From contig SKPH01000021.1 in the NCBI GenBank assembly GCA_007119615.1, positions 1 through 43,596 of the forward strand: a DNA stretch of 43,596 nt, in the 5' to 3' direction. The translations under genes were made by a program, and so were the position numbers. The DNA is from Syntrophomonadaceae bacterium. Lineage in GTDB: Bacteria > Bacillota > Dethiobacteria > DTU022. Below the pieces are notes generated by a model that had not been told where the DNA came from, ran no database searches, and saw only the letters and a program-made list of their open reading frames with translations. Below are positions 1-8,639 of the stretch, one piece after another; within the stretch, counting starts at the first letter, position 1; every line of letters starts with the position of its first letter.

Positions 1-81
1 CTACGCAGCCTGGAGATGAATTTGCAGTCCGGACAGGGTGTGGCACACGGGCTGGTAGGTATAGTTAAGGTAGTTAAGTAA
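1..81 (+). CDS. C-terminal fragment of an unidentified gene, cut by the window edge
   Basis: Frame 1 is open from the first base to a TAA at 79-81 and encodes 26 residues ending in GIVKVVK. It reads like the end of a protein, but it is too short to assign to a family. It is followed by about 380 bases without a convincing gene, so it is probably the last gene of an upstream unit. It could also be chance open frame. Confidence 0.3.
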   Translation, partial: LRSLEMNLQSGQGVAHGLVGIVKVVK

Positions 82-460
82 TATCATTCGGAGAAGTTTA
101 AAAACCGGTTCTGAGATTATTACAGTACCTGAGATAGGTGTTCCCCGAATAAAACCTGTTCAGGCTCTGTAAGCTTTAGATTTGGCAGAAATATGGCTAA
201 TTACTGCCAAATCTATTATTTGTATCTTCAATCTGTATATGAAATAATGACATTGTAGCTTATCTGTCTCGATTATTCTCAAAAGTGTCAATTGAAACTC
301 AAAAATTCTTCGCATTGTTGCACATAATCTGATTACTTTTCTCAGCACACAGCCCTTTGGACCGGACTAGCGTCGAAGTTTCTTTGCTCTTTGATTAGTT
401 TAACGGCAGCCAGGATGCCTGGTTGGTTACTTGAAAAACAGGGAGGGTGATTGCTAATTT
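82..460. other. Intergenic region upstream of the opuC-like operon
   Basis: About 380 bases with no convincing gene. The only open frame, a 62-codon minus-strand one at 160-348, has low-complexity content and no family resemblance. The stretch holds a 12-bp inverted repeat (177-215) and, near the right end, a small CCAGG/CCTGG hairpin at about 412-424. The operon promoter must lie here, but I could not pick one with a good -35/-10 pair. Confidence 0.5.
177..215. repeat. 12-bp perfect inverted repeat upstream of opuC-like operon
   Basis: TAGATTTGGCAG at 177-188 is matched by its exact complement at 204-215, with a 15-base A/T-rich spacer. No T-run follows, so it is not a classical terminator. 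It may be an operator for the transporter operon or the end of the upstream transcript. The function is inferred from position only. Confidence 0.5.
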
Positions 461-1195
461 ATGATTCAACCTACAGGTTACTTTTTATCCTTATTCCATT
501 TTCCAGCAAATGAGATTATCTCGGCAACGCAGGCGGGAAGTGTTTCCTTAATTGCGAGAAGCGTAAACTACCTGCGCCTGCGCAGTGATCTGGTTTTGGA
601 TTTAATGGGCGAGCATTTCTGGTTGGTAATCGTATCGATTTTAATTGCCGTGGTAGCGTCCGTGATAATAGGGGTGGCTATAAGCTACAAAACGGGCCCC
701 GCTATCACTGTGCTAACCATTTGCCAGATCCTGATGACCATACCCAGCCTGGCCATGCTCGGGTTTTTGGTGCCGCTTTTCGGTATTGGCTTTACAACCG
801 GTGTGATTGCACTGATACTATACAGCCTTCTTCCGATCGTAAGAAACACCTACACCGGGATAAAAGAAATCAGCCCGGCCATTGTCGAGTCGGCTGTAGG
901 GATGGGTATGACCGAGTGGCGTGTTTTAACGAAGATTAAAATTCCCCTGGCCAGGCCTGTAATCATGGCCGGGATACGCACCGCAACAGTTATGATTGTC
1001 GGTATTGCTGCAATTGCCGCTTATGTCGGCGCCGGCGGCCTGGGCGAGTTGATTTTCCAGGGCATATCTCGTTCCAATGAACCGATGATTATTGTCGGAG
1101 CTATCGGTGTTTCAATTATTGCGCTTGTTTTCGACTTCATTTTAGCCTGGGGCGAGCGACGGCTGGCCGCAGTAGGCAAAGTCGGGGAGGTATAA
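461..1195 (+). CDS. opuCB: OpuCB-like ABC permease for glycine betaine/choline-type osmolytes
   Basis: This is an inner-membrane subunit of an osmolyte uptake ABC transporter, 244 residues, in the binding-protein-dependent permease family. Hydrophobic segments begin near residue 53. The cytoplasmic EAA-type loop that docks on the ATPase lies around residues 139-170 (EISPAIVESAVGMGM, then IPLARP). The N-terminal 40 or so residues are longer than usual. The ATG at 461 follows an AGGGAGG site with slightly long spacing. The stop is two bases before the ATPase gene, so the genes are cotranscribed. A second permease lies downstream, as in OpuC and other two-permease quaternary amine systems. The exact substrate (betaine, choline, carnitine or proline betaine) cannot be read from the sequence. 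Confidence 0.85.
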   Translation: MIQPTGYFLSLFHFPANEIISATQAGSVSLIARSVNYLRLRSDLVLDLMGEHFWLVIVSILIAVVASVIIGVAISYKTGPAITVLTICQILMTIPSLAMLGFLVPLFGIGFTTGVIALILYSLLPIVRNTYTGIKEISPAIVESAVGMGMTEWRVLTKIKIPLARPVIMAGIRTATVMIVGIAAIAAYVGAGGLGELIFQGISRSNEPMIIVGAIGVSIIALVFDFILAWGERRLAAVGKVGEV

Positions 1196-1197
1196 AC

Positions 1198-2310
1198 ATG
1201 ATAAAACTGGAAGGAGTAACAAAAAAATTTCCTGGAATGGAAAAACCCGCGGTTGACGACTTGAACCTGGAGATAAAGAAAGGTGATGTCTGTGTCCTGG
1301 TCGGCCCTTCCGGATGCGGCAAAACTACGACCATGAAAATGATTAACCGTATCTACGAGCCGACTGAAGGTTCGATCTACATCGATGGCAAGGATGCTTT
1401 AAAAATGAACCCAATTAAACTGCGCCTCGATATTGGCTACGTGATCCAGGAAATAGGGCTGTTCCCCCACATGACGATTGAAGATAATGTTTCCACAGTG
1501 CCCAAAGAGAAAAAGTGGCCAAAAGATAAAGCTATGAAACAGGTTAATGAAATGCTGACCCTGGTCGGTCTTGACCCGGAAATATACGGCAAACGCTACC
1601 CGTCAGCTTTGAGCGGGGGGCAGCGTCAGCGCGTCGGGGTGGCCCGGGCGATGGTATCCGACCCGCCAATCATGTTAATGGACGAACCTTTCGGTGCTGT
1701 TGACCCGATCACCCGGGCCAAGCTGCAAAATGAATTTTTGCGGATCCAGGAGCGTATTGGTAAAACCATTGTTTTTGTCACTCACGATATTGACGAAGCA
1801 ATCAAAATGGGCGATACCATCGCCGTTATGCGGGAAGGGCGCCTGATTCAGCATGATACTCCCAGTGATCTTTTAAGCTCACCGGCTGACGAGTTTGTTT
1901 CCAACCTGGTGGGGAGGAACCGTTCCATCAAGCGCCTGCACCTGATTCGTATCCATGAGATTTTGGGTGAGTTTGACAGGCCAACGCCGGCAACGGAGGA
2001 CATGGCATTGCATGAAGTTAAAAAAAGAATTGACGAGAGCGATATCCGCTCCGTCATGATCGTAGACCGGGATAATAAGCTGAAAGGCATTATCGGCATT
2101 AACGACCTCAAACGGAAAACAGGGGCAGTGGCCGCGGATATTATGCAAGAGCTGGATCAGTCGGTTACAAGCGATGCTACCCTGAACGATGCCTTATCGG
2201 TAATGCTGGAAGTCGGTGAAGGCTACGTTGCAGTGGTAAACGAGGACGATCAGTACCAGGGGACAATTACCCTGGGAGACCTGTTAAATGTTGTCAAGGA
2301 GGAGGGGTAA
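1198..2310 (+). CDS. opuCA: OpuCA-like ABC ATPase with C-terminal CBS pair
   Basis: This ATPase powers the osmolyte ABC importer (370 residues). The Walker A motif GPSGCGKTT is at residues 36-44, the signature LSGGQRQRVG at 138-147, and the Walker B IMLMDEP at 158-164, followed by the H-loop region VTHD. Residues about 250-370 form a tandem CBS domain. In OpuA/OpuC-type systems that domain senses ionic strength or cyclic dinucleotides and gates transport. The gene is tightly packed: two bases after the first permease and four bases before the likely start of the second. Length and domain order match the family. Confidence 0.92.
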   Translation: MIKLEGVTKKFPGMEKPAVDDLNLEIKKGDVCVLVGPSGCGKTTTMKMINRIYEPTEGSIYIDGKDALKMNPIKLRLDIGYVIQEIGLFPHMTIEDNVSTVPKEKKWPKDKAMKQVNEMLTLVGLDPEIYGKRYPSALSGGQRQRVGVARAMVSDPPIMLMDEPFGAVDPITRAKLQNEFLRIQERIGKTIVFVTHDIDEAIKMGDTIAVMREGRLIQHDTPSDLLSSPADEFVSNLVGRNRSIKRLHLIRIHEILGEFDRPTPATEDMALHEVKKRIDESDIRSVMIVDRDNKLKGIIGINDLKRKTGAVAADIMQELDQSVTSDATLNDALSVMLEVGEGYVAVVNEDDQYQGTITLGDLLNVVKEEG

Positions 2311-2314
2311 CCGG

Positions 2315-3034
2315 ATGAATAAATTTTTCAGGTGGGCTGTTATACCCCTTCTGCTGATAGCTGCTGGTGTGGTGATTGTGATTTATACGGTCAACAACCC
2401 CACTGATGGGTTGGTAGCACGGGCCCTTACTTATCAAAATATAATGACCGCGCTGCAGCAGCATATGGGCCTGATGTTTGTTTCCATGTTTGGGGCCATC
2501 GTGGTAGGAGTACTGGTTGGAATAATGCTTTCCAGGCCCAAGCTGTATTATATCGGGCGCGGTGTTGAAAATATTGTTAATGTCGGTCAGACCATTCCCA
2601 GCCTTGCTATCCTGGCGTTATTTTTTACTATCCTCGGCCTTGGCTTCAGGGTGGCGGTTTTCGCGCTCTTTTTATATTCCATCCTGCCCATCCTGCGCAA
2701 CACTTTTGCCGGAATAATCGGTGTGGAGCCCAGTATCATTGAATCAGCCAAAGGGATGGGCATGAATCCGTACCGGATTTTAACCCGCATCGAATTGCCG
2801 CTTGCTTTTCCAATCATTGTTGCAGGTGTCCGGACGGCAGTTGTAATTAATGTAGGGGCCGCAACTCTGGCCACATTCATAGGAGGCGGTGGTTTTGGAG
2901 ACCTTATCGTAACCGGCCTTTCTGTCGGCAGAAGTATGGTTATTTTTACTGGGGCCAGTTTAGCTGCGATAACAGCGATATTCCTCGACTATGTTGTCGG
3001 GGAAATTGAAGGCAGAATTGTGCGCTGGACATAA
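2315..3034 (+). CDS. opuCD: OpuCD-like ABC permease, second subunit
   Basis: This is the second membrane subunit of the osmolyte importer, about 239 residues and paralogous to the first permease. It has an N-terminal membrane anchor, a BPD-type permease core and the EAA-type segment EPSIIESAKGMGM followed by IELPLAFP. An in-frame ATG at 2288 lies inside the ATPase gene. I prefer the ATG at 2315 because AGGAGG at about 2298-2303 sits at ideal spacing to it and would otherwise be inside the coding region. The binding-protein gene follows after 63 bases. Confidence 0.85.
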   Translation: MNKFFRWAVIPLLLIAAGVVIVIYTVNNPTDGLVARALTYQNIMTALQQHMGLMFVSMFGAIVVGVLVGIMLSRPKLYYIGRGVENIVNVGQTIPSLAILALFFTILGLGFRVAVFALFLYSILPILRNTFAGIIGVEPSIIESAKGMGMNPYRILTRIELPLAFPIIVAGVRTAVVINVGAATLATFIGGGGFGDLIVTGLSVGRSMVIFTGASLAAITAIFLDYVVGEIEGRIVRWT

Positions 3035-3097
3035 AAAGTTTACCAGTTTGGCCGTTTTTCCCGGAGCACTTAAACTAAAAGGGGGTAGATTCAGTTT

Positions 3098-4021
3098 ATG
3101 AATATGAAACGTTTATTAACCGTAACTTTGATTTTAATGGTCTTAACCGCTGCGCTTTTTGCCGGTGGTTGCGCGCCCGAAGAAGGGGTTGTTATTGGAT
3201 CCAAGGAGTTTACAGAACAGCTGGTCCTGGGTCAAATTGCGATCCTGGCGCTGGAACACAATGGTATACCCACCATTGATGAAACCGGACTTGGTGGTAC
3301 CGTTGTTGTCCGTGAAGCCCAGGAAGGCGGAGATGTTGATCTTTACTGGGAATATACCGGGACCGCACTGATTACCCACCTCGGGTATGATGAGGCAATC
3401 ACCGATCCGCAGGAATGCTACGACGTAGTCGCTGCCGATGACCTGGAGAGGAATAACCTGGTATGGCTCGATTATACACCGTTCAACAACACTTATACGG
3501 TCATGATGCGGAAGAGTGATTCTGAAGCAATGGGAATCACAACCCTCAGTGACCTGGCCAATGCGATCAATGAAGGTGTTGAGGCCCCTGAGCCCGGGAC
3601 CTGGAACTTTGCCACCGATCATGAATACACTATTCGTGATGACGGTTATCCCGGCCTGCAGCAACTTTACGGTTTTGAATTTGAAGATGTAATCACCATG
3701 GACCTGGGGATTACTTACGGGGCGCTAAGAGACGGTGATGTTGCCACGGCGATGGGATTTGCCACCGATGGCCGTATTGCCGCTTTTGAACTGGTCAACC
3801 TGGAAGATGACTTGAACTTCCACCCGGTATATAACTGTTCACCCGTAGTTCGCCAGGAAACCCTGGATGAGTTTCCCGAAATCGCCGATATCCTCAACCC
3901 GATAGCCGCTGCTCTCACTGCAGAGGCAATGTCAGCCATGAACATGGAAGTGGATATCGAAGAGAGACTTCCCGTTGAAGTGGCGGAAGAGTGGCTGAGA
4001 GAGCAGGGCTTTATCGAATAG
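3098..4021 (+). CDS. opuCC: OpuCC/ProX-like osmolyte-binding lipoprotein
   Basis: This is the substrate-binding protein of the OpuC-type importer (307 residues), predicted to be lipid-anchored outside the membrane. The N-terminus is a basic, hydrophobic signal peptide ending in the lipobox LFAGGC, which makes Cys25 the lipidated residue. The family motifs GSKEFTEQ (about 34-41) and YWEYTGTA (about 83-90) belong to the OpuAC/ProX fold, where aromatic residues cage the trimethylammonium group. The start at 3098 has a G-rich site (GGGGG) upstream. A second ATG two codons later is possible. It is the last gene of the operon, and a hairpin follows at 4104-4132. Confidence 0.9.
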   Translation: MNMKRLLTVTLILMVLTAALFAGGCAPEEGVVIGSKEFTEQLVLGQIAILALEHNGIPTIDETGLGGTVVVREAQEGGDVDLYWEYTGTALITHLGYDEAITDPQECYDVVAADDLERNNLVWLDYTPFNNTYTVMMRKSDSEAMGITTLSDLANAINEGVEAPEPGTWNFATDHEYTIRDDGYPGLQQLYGFEFEDVITMDLGITYGALRDGDVATAMGFATDGRIAAFELVNLEDDLNFHPVYNCSPVVRQETLDEFPEIADILNPIAAALTAEAMSAMNMEVDIEERLPVEVAEEWLREQGFIE

Positions 4022-4103
4022 ATACAGTAAAACGGATGCATTACGTGTACTTCCAGACAATATAAGCTTTCGATAATAAAGGGAAAAACAGCCGATTCAA
4101 AGC

Positions 4104-4132
4104 GGGCAGGCAGGAACAGTTCTTGCTTGCCC
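4104..4132 (+). terminator. Stem-loop after the opuC-like operon
   Basis: A 14-bp stem (GGGCAGGCAGGAAC with GTTCTTGCTTGCCC, two G-U pairs) has a tight loop and is followed by CCAAAATTT rather than a clean T-run. It lies between the binding protein and the CBS-protein gene. It could terminate or attenuate transcription. Confidence 0.4.
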
Positions 4133-4182
4133 CAAAATTTATAGTTCTAAAATTATTGACAACCTTAATAGGAGGGAATACC

Positions 4183-4680
4183 ATGGCCATATTGGCGAAA
4201 GATATAATGACATCGCCGGTTGTTACTATCAAGGCCGATACACCGCTGAAGAAGGCAGCTGAAATTTTAGATGAAAACTCCTTTAGCGGTATGCCGGTCG
4301 TTAACGATGAGGATAAATTAATAGGGGTAATTTCGGAGACAGATATATTGAGTTATACACAGCAAATCATTGGACAACCTCTGCGTGACCCGCACCGTGC
4401 ATTCACTAAAAGCCAGGAAGTGCTGTATATCGACATTACCTGCCGGGGGTTGGAAGTAATTGAACTTGTAGCTTCAACGACGGTTGAAACTTTAATGACC
4501 CTGGATGTTATCTATGTAACCGGCGATGCGCCACTTTACGACGTAGTCAGCCTCATGCAGGAACATAATATTAATCGTATCCCTGTAGTTGATGAAACAA
4601 AAGAAGTCCAGGGAATTATCACCAGGGCAGATATAATTGCTACAATGGTGAATAACTGGGAATCAATAAACCTGGATTAA
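4183..4680 (+). CDS. Stand-alone tandem CBS-domain protein
   Basis: This is a 165-residue cytoplasmic protein made of two CBS domains, about residues 5-60 (AKDIMTSPVVTIKADTPL...) and 100-160 (VETLMTLDVIYVTGDAPL...GIITRADI). CBS pairs (Bateman modules) bind adenosyl nucleotides and act as energy or redox sensors. The ATG at 4183 is chosen because AGGAGGG lies 7-8 bases upstream. Extending to a TTG at 4123 would place coding sequence across the hairpin. It sits between the osmolyte transporter and the MttB-like enzyme, so it may regulate betaine use. No partner can be named from sequence. Confidence 0.85.
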   Translation: MAILAKDIMTSPVVTIKADTPLKKAAEILDENSFSGMPVVNDEDKLIGVISETDILSYTQQIIGQPLRDPHRAFTKSQEVLYIDITCRGLEVIELVASTTVETLMTLDVIYVTGDAPLYDVVSLMQEHNINRIPVVDETKEVQGIITRADIIATMVNNWESINLD

Positions 4681-4730
4681 GCAGGCTGTTTAACCCGGTT
4701 AATAGCAACTTGGTATTGGGGGCAGGCGAT

Positions 4731-6212
4731 ATGGATAAGCCGATCTATGAAGGTGGAAGCTACCATGTTTTATCTGAAAAAGAGATTAGCAAAATTCACG
4801 AGACCTCGATCAGAGTTCTCGAAAATGTAGGCTTCGAAATTAATTACCCTCCAGCCCTGGAATTGTTTGAAAAAAACGGGGCTGATGTTGATTATGACCA
4901 GCACCGGGTTTACCTTTCCCGGGAACTGGTTTCCAGGAGTATCAAGCAGGCTCCTTCGGAATTTGTATTTCACGGACGGCAGAAAGGAAAAAGTATAACC
5001 GTTGGCGGTAAGCGAGTTCATTTCGGCACCGGGGGTCTTGCTCTGTATGTTTTGGATCTTGAACGCACAAAGCGGCCGGGAACAATTAGGGATATAGCAG
5101 ATCTGGCTCGTCTTGCCGATAAGCTCGAGAACCTGGATTTCTTCATTATTCCTGTTTACCCTCACGACGTCAATATCGACACAGTTGATATCAATTCCAA
5201 ATACCAGGCCATGCTGAATACCGGAAAACCGGTTATGGGTGGTATTTTTAACAAACAGGGGCTTGAAGATATAATAAAAATTTCCTCGATTATTGCCGGA
5301 AGCCTTGAAAAATTGCAGCGAAGGCCTTTTATCGGCTTTATATCTTCGATAACCAGCCCTTTGAAAATAAGTGCGGATCATGCGGATTATATTATGGAAG
5401 TGGCCCGCTATGGACTGCCCCTGGCTACATCGACGGCCCCTGCCGCAGGCGCAACAGCCCCGGTTACCCTGGCCGGAACCCTGGTGCAGCAGAATGCGGA
5501 ATCGCTGATGGGGGTCGTATTTACCCAGCTGGTTAATCCGGGCACTCCGGTGTTTTACAGTGCAGTGCCGGTTACCATGGATATGCGGACAATGTCATTT
5601 TTAATGGGCAGCATCGAGTCGGGTCTGATGAATGCGGCGATTACCCAGATGGCCCATTACTACCGGCTGCCCTGTTACATAACGGTAGGGACTACTGATT
5701 CCAAGCTTCCTGATGCCCAGGCAGCCCACGAGAGCGCTTCTACAGCGATGCTGGCTGCTTTAGCCGGAGGGAACTTTATCCATGAGGCATTCGGAATGCT
5801 CGACGGAGCCATGACTGTTTCTCACGCCCAGTATATAATTGATAATGACATTGTCGGCAGTTGCTTAAGGACCCTGCGCGGTATTGAGATAAATCGGGAC
5901 ACTCTGGCTTATGATACTATTGCCAGTGTCGGGCCGGGTGGCAATTTCCTCAGTGAAGAACATACAATCAGGTATATGCGTACAGAAAGTTACGCTCCCC
6001 GGGCCAGTGATCGCCAGCAGTATCAGAGGTGGATTGATGCCGGAAGCAAGGACAGCTGGAAGAAGGCTGAAGAAGTTGCCGCACAGTTGCTGCAGGAACC
6101 CTCCGAACCTATTATACCGGCAGAAGTTGATGCCATAATCCGGGAGCAATTTCCTGAGCTTGTCGAACTCGATGTTGATGATGATTTGAAATCGGGAACA
6201 GGATCAGTTTAG
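4731..6212 (+). CDS. MttB-family (non-pyrrolysine) methyltransferase, possibly glycine betaine:corrinoid
   Basis: This is about 493 residues of the trimethylamine methyltransferase (MttB) superfamily, a TIM-barrel fold that moves a methyl group from a quaternary or tertiary amine to a corrinoid protein. Recognisable stretches are ETSIRVLENVGFEI near the N-terminus, GGLALYVLD, TSTAPAAGATAPVTLAG and GTTDSKLPDAQAAHES. True MttB uses pyrrolysine encoded by an in-frame TAG. Here the reading frame has no internal TAG, like the betaine enzyme MtgB. The gene does end in TAG. I prefer the ATG at 4731 (GGGGG about 8 bases upstream) over a TTG at 4710. The upstream OpuC-like importer supports a betaine-type substrate, which remains inference. 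No corrinoid protein gene is in the window. Confidence 0.8.
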   Translation: MDKPIYEGGSYHVLSEKEISKIHETSIRVLENVGFEINYPPALELFEKNGADVDYDQHRVYLSRELVSRSIKQAPSEFVFHGRQKGKSITVGGKRVHFGTGGLALYVLDLERTKRPGTIRDIADLARLADKLENLDFFIIPVYPHDVNIDTVDINSKYQAMLNTGKPVMGGIFNKQGLEDIIKISSIIAGSLEKLQRRPFIGFISSITSPLKISADHADYIMEVARYGLPLATSTAPAAGATAPVTLAGTLVQQNAESLMGVVFTQLVNPGTPVFYSAVPVTMDMRTMSFLMGSIESGLMNAAITQMAHYYRLPCYITVGTTDSKLPDAQAAHESASTAMLAALAGGNFIHEAFGMLDGAMTVSHAQYIIDNDIVGSCLRTLRGIEINRDTLAYDTIASVGPGGNFLSEEHTIRYMRTESYAPRASDRQQYQRWIDAGSKDSWKKAEEVAAQLLQEPSEPIIPAEVDAIIREQFPELVELDVDDDLKSGTGSV

Positions 6213-7249
6213 GGAAAGGTTATAACAATTCTGACCAGAGATTGATTCTTCTTTTTAAGCATCTCCAGTCCCTTGTTTACTTCACTTAGATGTAATTCCC
6301 GGCTGACCGAATAAGACAGGTCGAGTCTCTTTTGAGCAGCCATTTCTATGATGACCGGAAAATCGGCCCTGCTCTGATCGGCGCTTCCGATAATTGACCT
6401 CTCTTTAAGCAGTAAATCCTGGTAAGGATTTAAGCCAAGTTCATTGGGGCAAATACCGACAACCACGGTGCGCCCACCCGGACCGGTGTTATCAATAGCC
6501 TGCCTGATGGTAGTAGTTAGGCCGATCAATTCTACAGCCACATCAACTCCCCTGCCTCCGGTCAGTGAGCCAATTTTTCCTTCCACATCATCGTTTTGCG
6601 GGTTTATTACTGCTGTAGCTCCGAATTTTTTTGCCAGTGTAAGTTTTTCAGCGGAGAGGTCCATCGCTATTACCTGGCCTGCCCCCATTATCTTAGCAAG
6701 CTGCACGGCATGGAAACCAAGGCCTCCGATACCGACAATCAAAACATTTTCCCCGGTTTTAACAGCTGCTCTTTTCAGGGCGTGAAACGGGGTAGCGACT
6801 GCATCGGCGATCAAGGCAGCCTGAGAGAAGGGGATTGATTCAGGGAATGGAAAAACATTGCGCTCAGGAACGGCTATAAATTCAGCGAATCCTCCGTCGA
6901 TATTTTTTCCCAGCATTTTTGCTTCACTGCAGTAATTGTCATTGCCGGTAGTGCACATCATACATTTCCCACAGGTAACCAGGTAAAACAGACTAACCCG
7001 GTCGCCTGCTTTAAAACCGTTTACTCCCCTGCCGCACTCCGCTACTTCTCCTGCCAACTCGTGACCTAAAGTAATCGGCAGCTTCGTTACCCGGCTGCGG
7101 CCATCCTGATAATGGATATCCGAGCTACAGATTCCTGCCGCTTTGATCCTGACTAAAATTTCTCCCGGTTTTGGTTCGGGAACCGGCACTTCAACCAGTT
7201 TTAGCGGCTCACCGATTTTTGTCAACTGTGCCGCCTGCATGGTCTTCAT
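6209..7249 (-). CDS. Zinc-dependent medium-chain alcohol dehydrogenase
   Basis: This is an NAD(P)-dependent alcohol or polyol dehydrogenase of the MDR family, 346 residues. Catalytic zinc ligands are visible as Cys41 (GICSSD) and the GHE motif at 62-64. The structural zinc site is Cys93, 96, 99 and 107 in CGKCMMCTTGNDNYC. The Rossmann motif GIGGLG is at 173-178, and Asp197 at the end of the next strand favours NAD over NADP. The gene is convergent with the MttB-like gene and overlaps its end by four bases. A G-rich ribosome site precedes the ATG. Sorbitol/threonine dehydrogenase-like enzymes are closest by eye, but the substrate is unknown. Confidence 0.85.
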   Translation of the reverse strand: MKTMQAAQLTKIGEPLKLVEVPVPEPKPGEILVRIKAAGICSSDIHYQDGRSRVTKLPITLGHELAGEVAECGRGVNGFKAGDRVSLFYLVTCGKCMMCTTGNDNYCSEAKMLGKNIDGGFAEFIAVPERNVFPFPESIPFSQAALIADAVATPFHALKRAAVKTGENVLIVGIGGLGFHAVQLAKIMGAGQVIAMDLSAEKLTLAKKFGATAVINPQNDDVEGKIGSLTGGRGVDVAVELIGLTTTIRQAIDNTGPGGRTVVVGICPNELGLNPYQDLLLKERSIIGSADQSRADFPVIIEMAAQKRLDLSYSVSRELHLSEVNKGLEMLKKKNQSLVRIVITFP

Positions 7250-7555
7250 TTAATTACCCCCCGGATTATTTATACCATATTAGTTCGTTTATTCTTTTGG
7301 AGAACCCTTTAATCATGATATAAATTTAAATGACCGCGGGACCGGGGTTTTGTACTGAGATACCTGAGATATAAAATATAACCGGTAGTGTTAAGTTGCA
7401 CCCGGTATGCTCTATATAGTCAGCTTTTCTATCGCACTGCCAGGAAGGAAACAGGCTTATTTTGTAGAAATCTATGAGGATGAATATAAATTCAGTCCGG
7501 TCATTCGTGGGTTAAATTTTAGCCAAGAACAGTGGATGGGTGGTGAACTGGTGAT
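7250..7555. promoter_or_regulatory. Divergent intergenic region between alcohol dehydrogenase and galU
   Basis: About 306 bases between two divergently transcribed genes, so it must carry promoters for both. It is A/T-rich in the middle (around 7365-7430). No clear consensus promoter, riboswitch or small gene could be identified. Confidence 0.35.
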
Positions 7556-8419
7556 ATGAAAATTAAAAAAGCTGTCATTCCGGCAGCAGGACTGGGGACT
7601 CGTTTTCTTCCGGCGACAAAAGCGCAACCCAAAGAGATGCTGCCGATAGTTGATAAACCAACTATCCAGTATGTGATTGAAGAGACGGTGGAGGCAGGCA
7701 TAGAAGACATCCTGATCGTCACCGGCCGCAATAAAAAAGCGATCGAGGACCACTTTGACAGAAATATCGAGCTTGAATTGGCACTTGCTCAAAAGGGTAA
7801 AGAAAACGAACTAAAAATGGTCCGGGAGATTAGCGAGCTGGCAAATGTTTTCTATATCCGGCAGAAAGAGCCGCTGGGGCTTGGTCATGCCGTTCTTCGC
7901 GCACGGCGATTTATTGGAAGTGAACCTTTTGCAGTACTGCTTGGCGATGATGTAATACATGCCGAAGTGCCCTGTATTAGGCAGCTGGCGGATATATATG
8001 AACAAAAAGGGCATACAGTGCTGGGTGTCCAGCAGGTTGGCTGGGAAAATGTTCATAAGTACGGAATTGTTGAGGCGGAAGGAGAAAACGGGCAGCTGGT
8101 CAGGGTCAGTCAGTTAACAGAAAAACCCGGCAGGGAGGAAGCAAAAACAGATCTGGCTGTTTTAGGACGATACATTATTGATCCTGAAATCTTTGATATC
8201 CTGCAGTCCACAGCTCCGGGTGCCGGTAGCGAGATTCAGCTTACCGATGCCTTAAATGTTCTAGCTGAAAAATTTCCTGTCTGGGCCTACACTTTTGAAG
8301 GAAGGCGTTACGACGTTGGGGATCAACTCGGCTTTCTGGAGGCTACAGTTGAATTCGCCCTGCGGAGGGAAGATCTTGCCCCCGATTTGATTACGTTTCT
8401 AAAGAGTTTGAAGCTATAA
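7556..8419 (+). CDS. galU: UTP-glucose-1-phosphate uridylyltransferase
   Basis: This enzyme makes UDP-glucose from UTP and glucose 1-phosphate for cell-envelope polysaccharide and glycolipid synthesis (287 residues, the usual length for bacterial GalU/GtaB). The nucleotidyltransferase signature GLGTRFLPATK is at 12-22, followed by KEMLPIVDKPTIQYV. Later blocks include PLGLGHAVL, LLGDD, LTEKPGREEAKTDLAVLGRY and FEGRRYDVGDQLGF. The ribosome site is weak (GGTGG about 12 bases upstream of ATG). It appears monocistronic, divergent from the alcohol dehydrogenase. Confidence 0.93.
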   Translation: MKIKKAVIPAAGLGTRFLPATKAQPKEMLPIVDKPTIQYVIEETVEAGIEDILIVTGRNKKAIEDHFDRNIELELALAQKGKENELKMVREISELANVFYIRQKEPLGLGHAVLRARRFIGSEPFAVLLGDDVIHAEVPCIRQLADIYEQKGHTVLGVQQVGWENVHKYGIVEAEGENGQLVRVSQLTEKPGREEAKTDLAVLGRYIIDPEIFDILQSTAPGAGSEIQLTDALNVLAEKFPVWAYTFEGRRYDVGDQLGFLEATVEFALRREDLAPDLITFLKSLKL

Positions 8420-8639
8420 TAATCATAATCACCAACTACCTGAAAAGGGCATAAGTTCAAATCTGTTCCCGGATGACTGCCGGACGATATGAAACAAAAT
8501 TCTTCGCATTAGCAGTCAATCAATATACACAGATGTTATGGTTCTTCAGGTTGGTTGCCATCAATCTAAATTATCTGCCGGGTTTTATTTGCATCAGTTA
8601 TAAGTTAAACCAAGCTGTTTTTGAAAAGGAGGAGTAAAA

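Noticed and set aside
160-348. A 62-codon minus-strand gene
   Set aside because: It has no good ribosome site and no recognisable pattern, and it crosses the inverted repeat.
4156-4161. TTGACA as a -35 promoter element before the CBS gene
   Set aside because: No -10 can follow at the right distance, because the ribosome site and start codon lie there.
6210-6212. TAG stop of the MttB-like gene as a pyrrolysine readthrough codon
   Set aside because: It is at the natural C-terminus. The pyrrolysine position of MttB is internal, and that region is coded without TAG.
302-8510. A shared 15-base word (aaaattcttcgcatt) at 302-316 and 8496-8510 as a regulatory repeat
   Set aside because: A single 15-base match is expected by chance in a window this long, and the flanks do not match.
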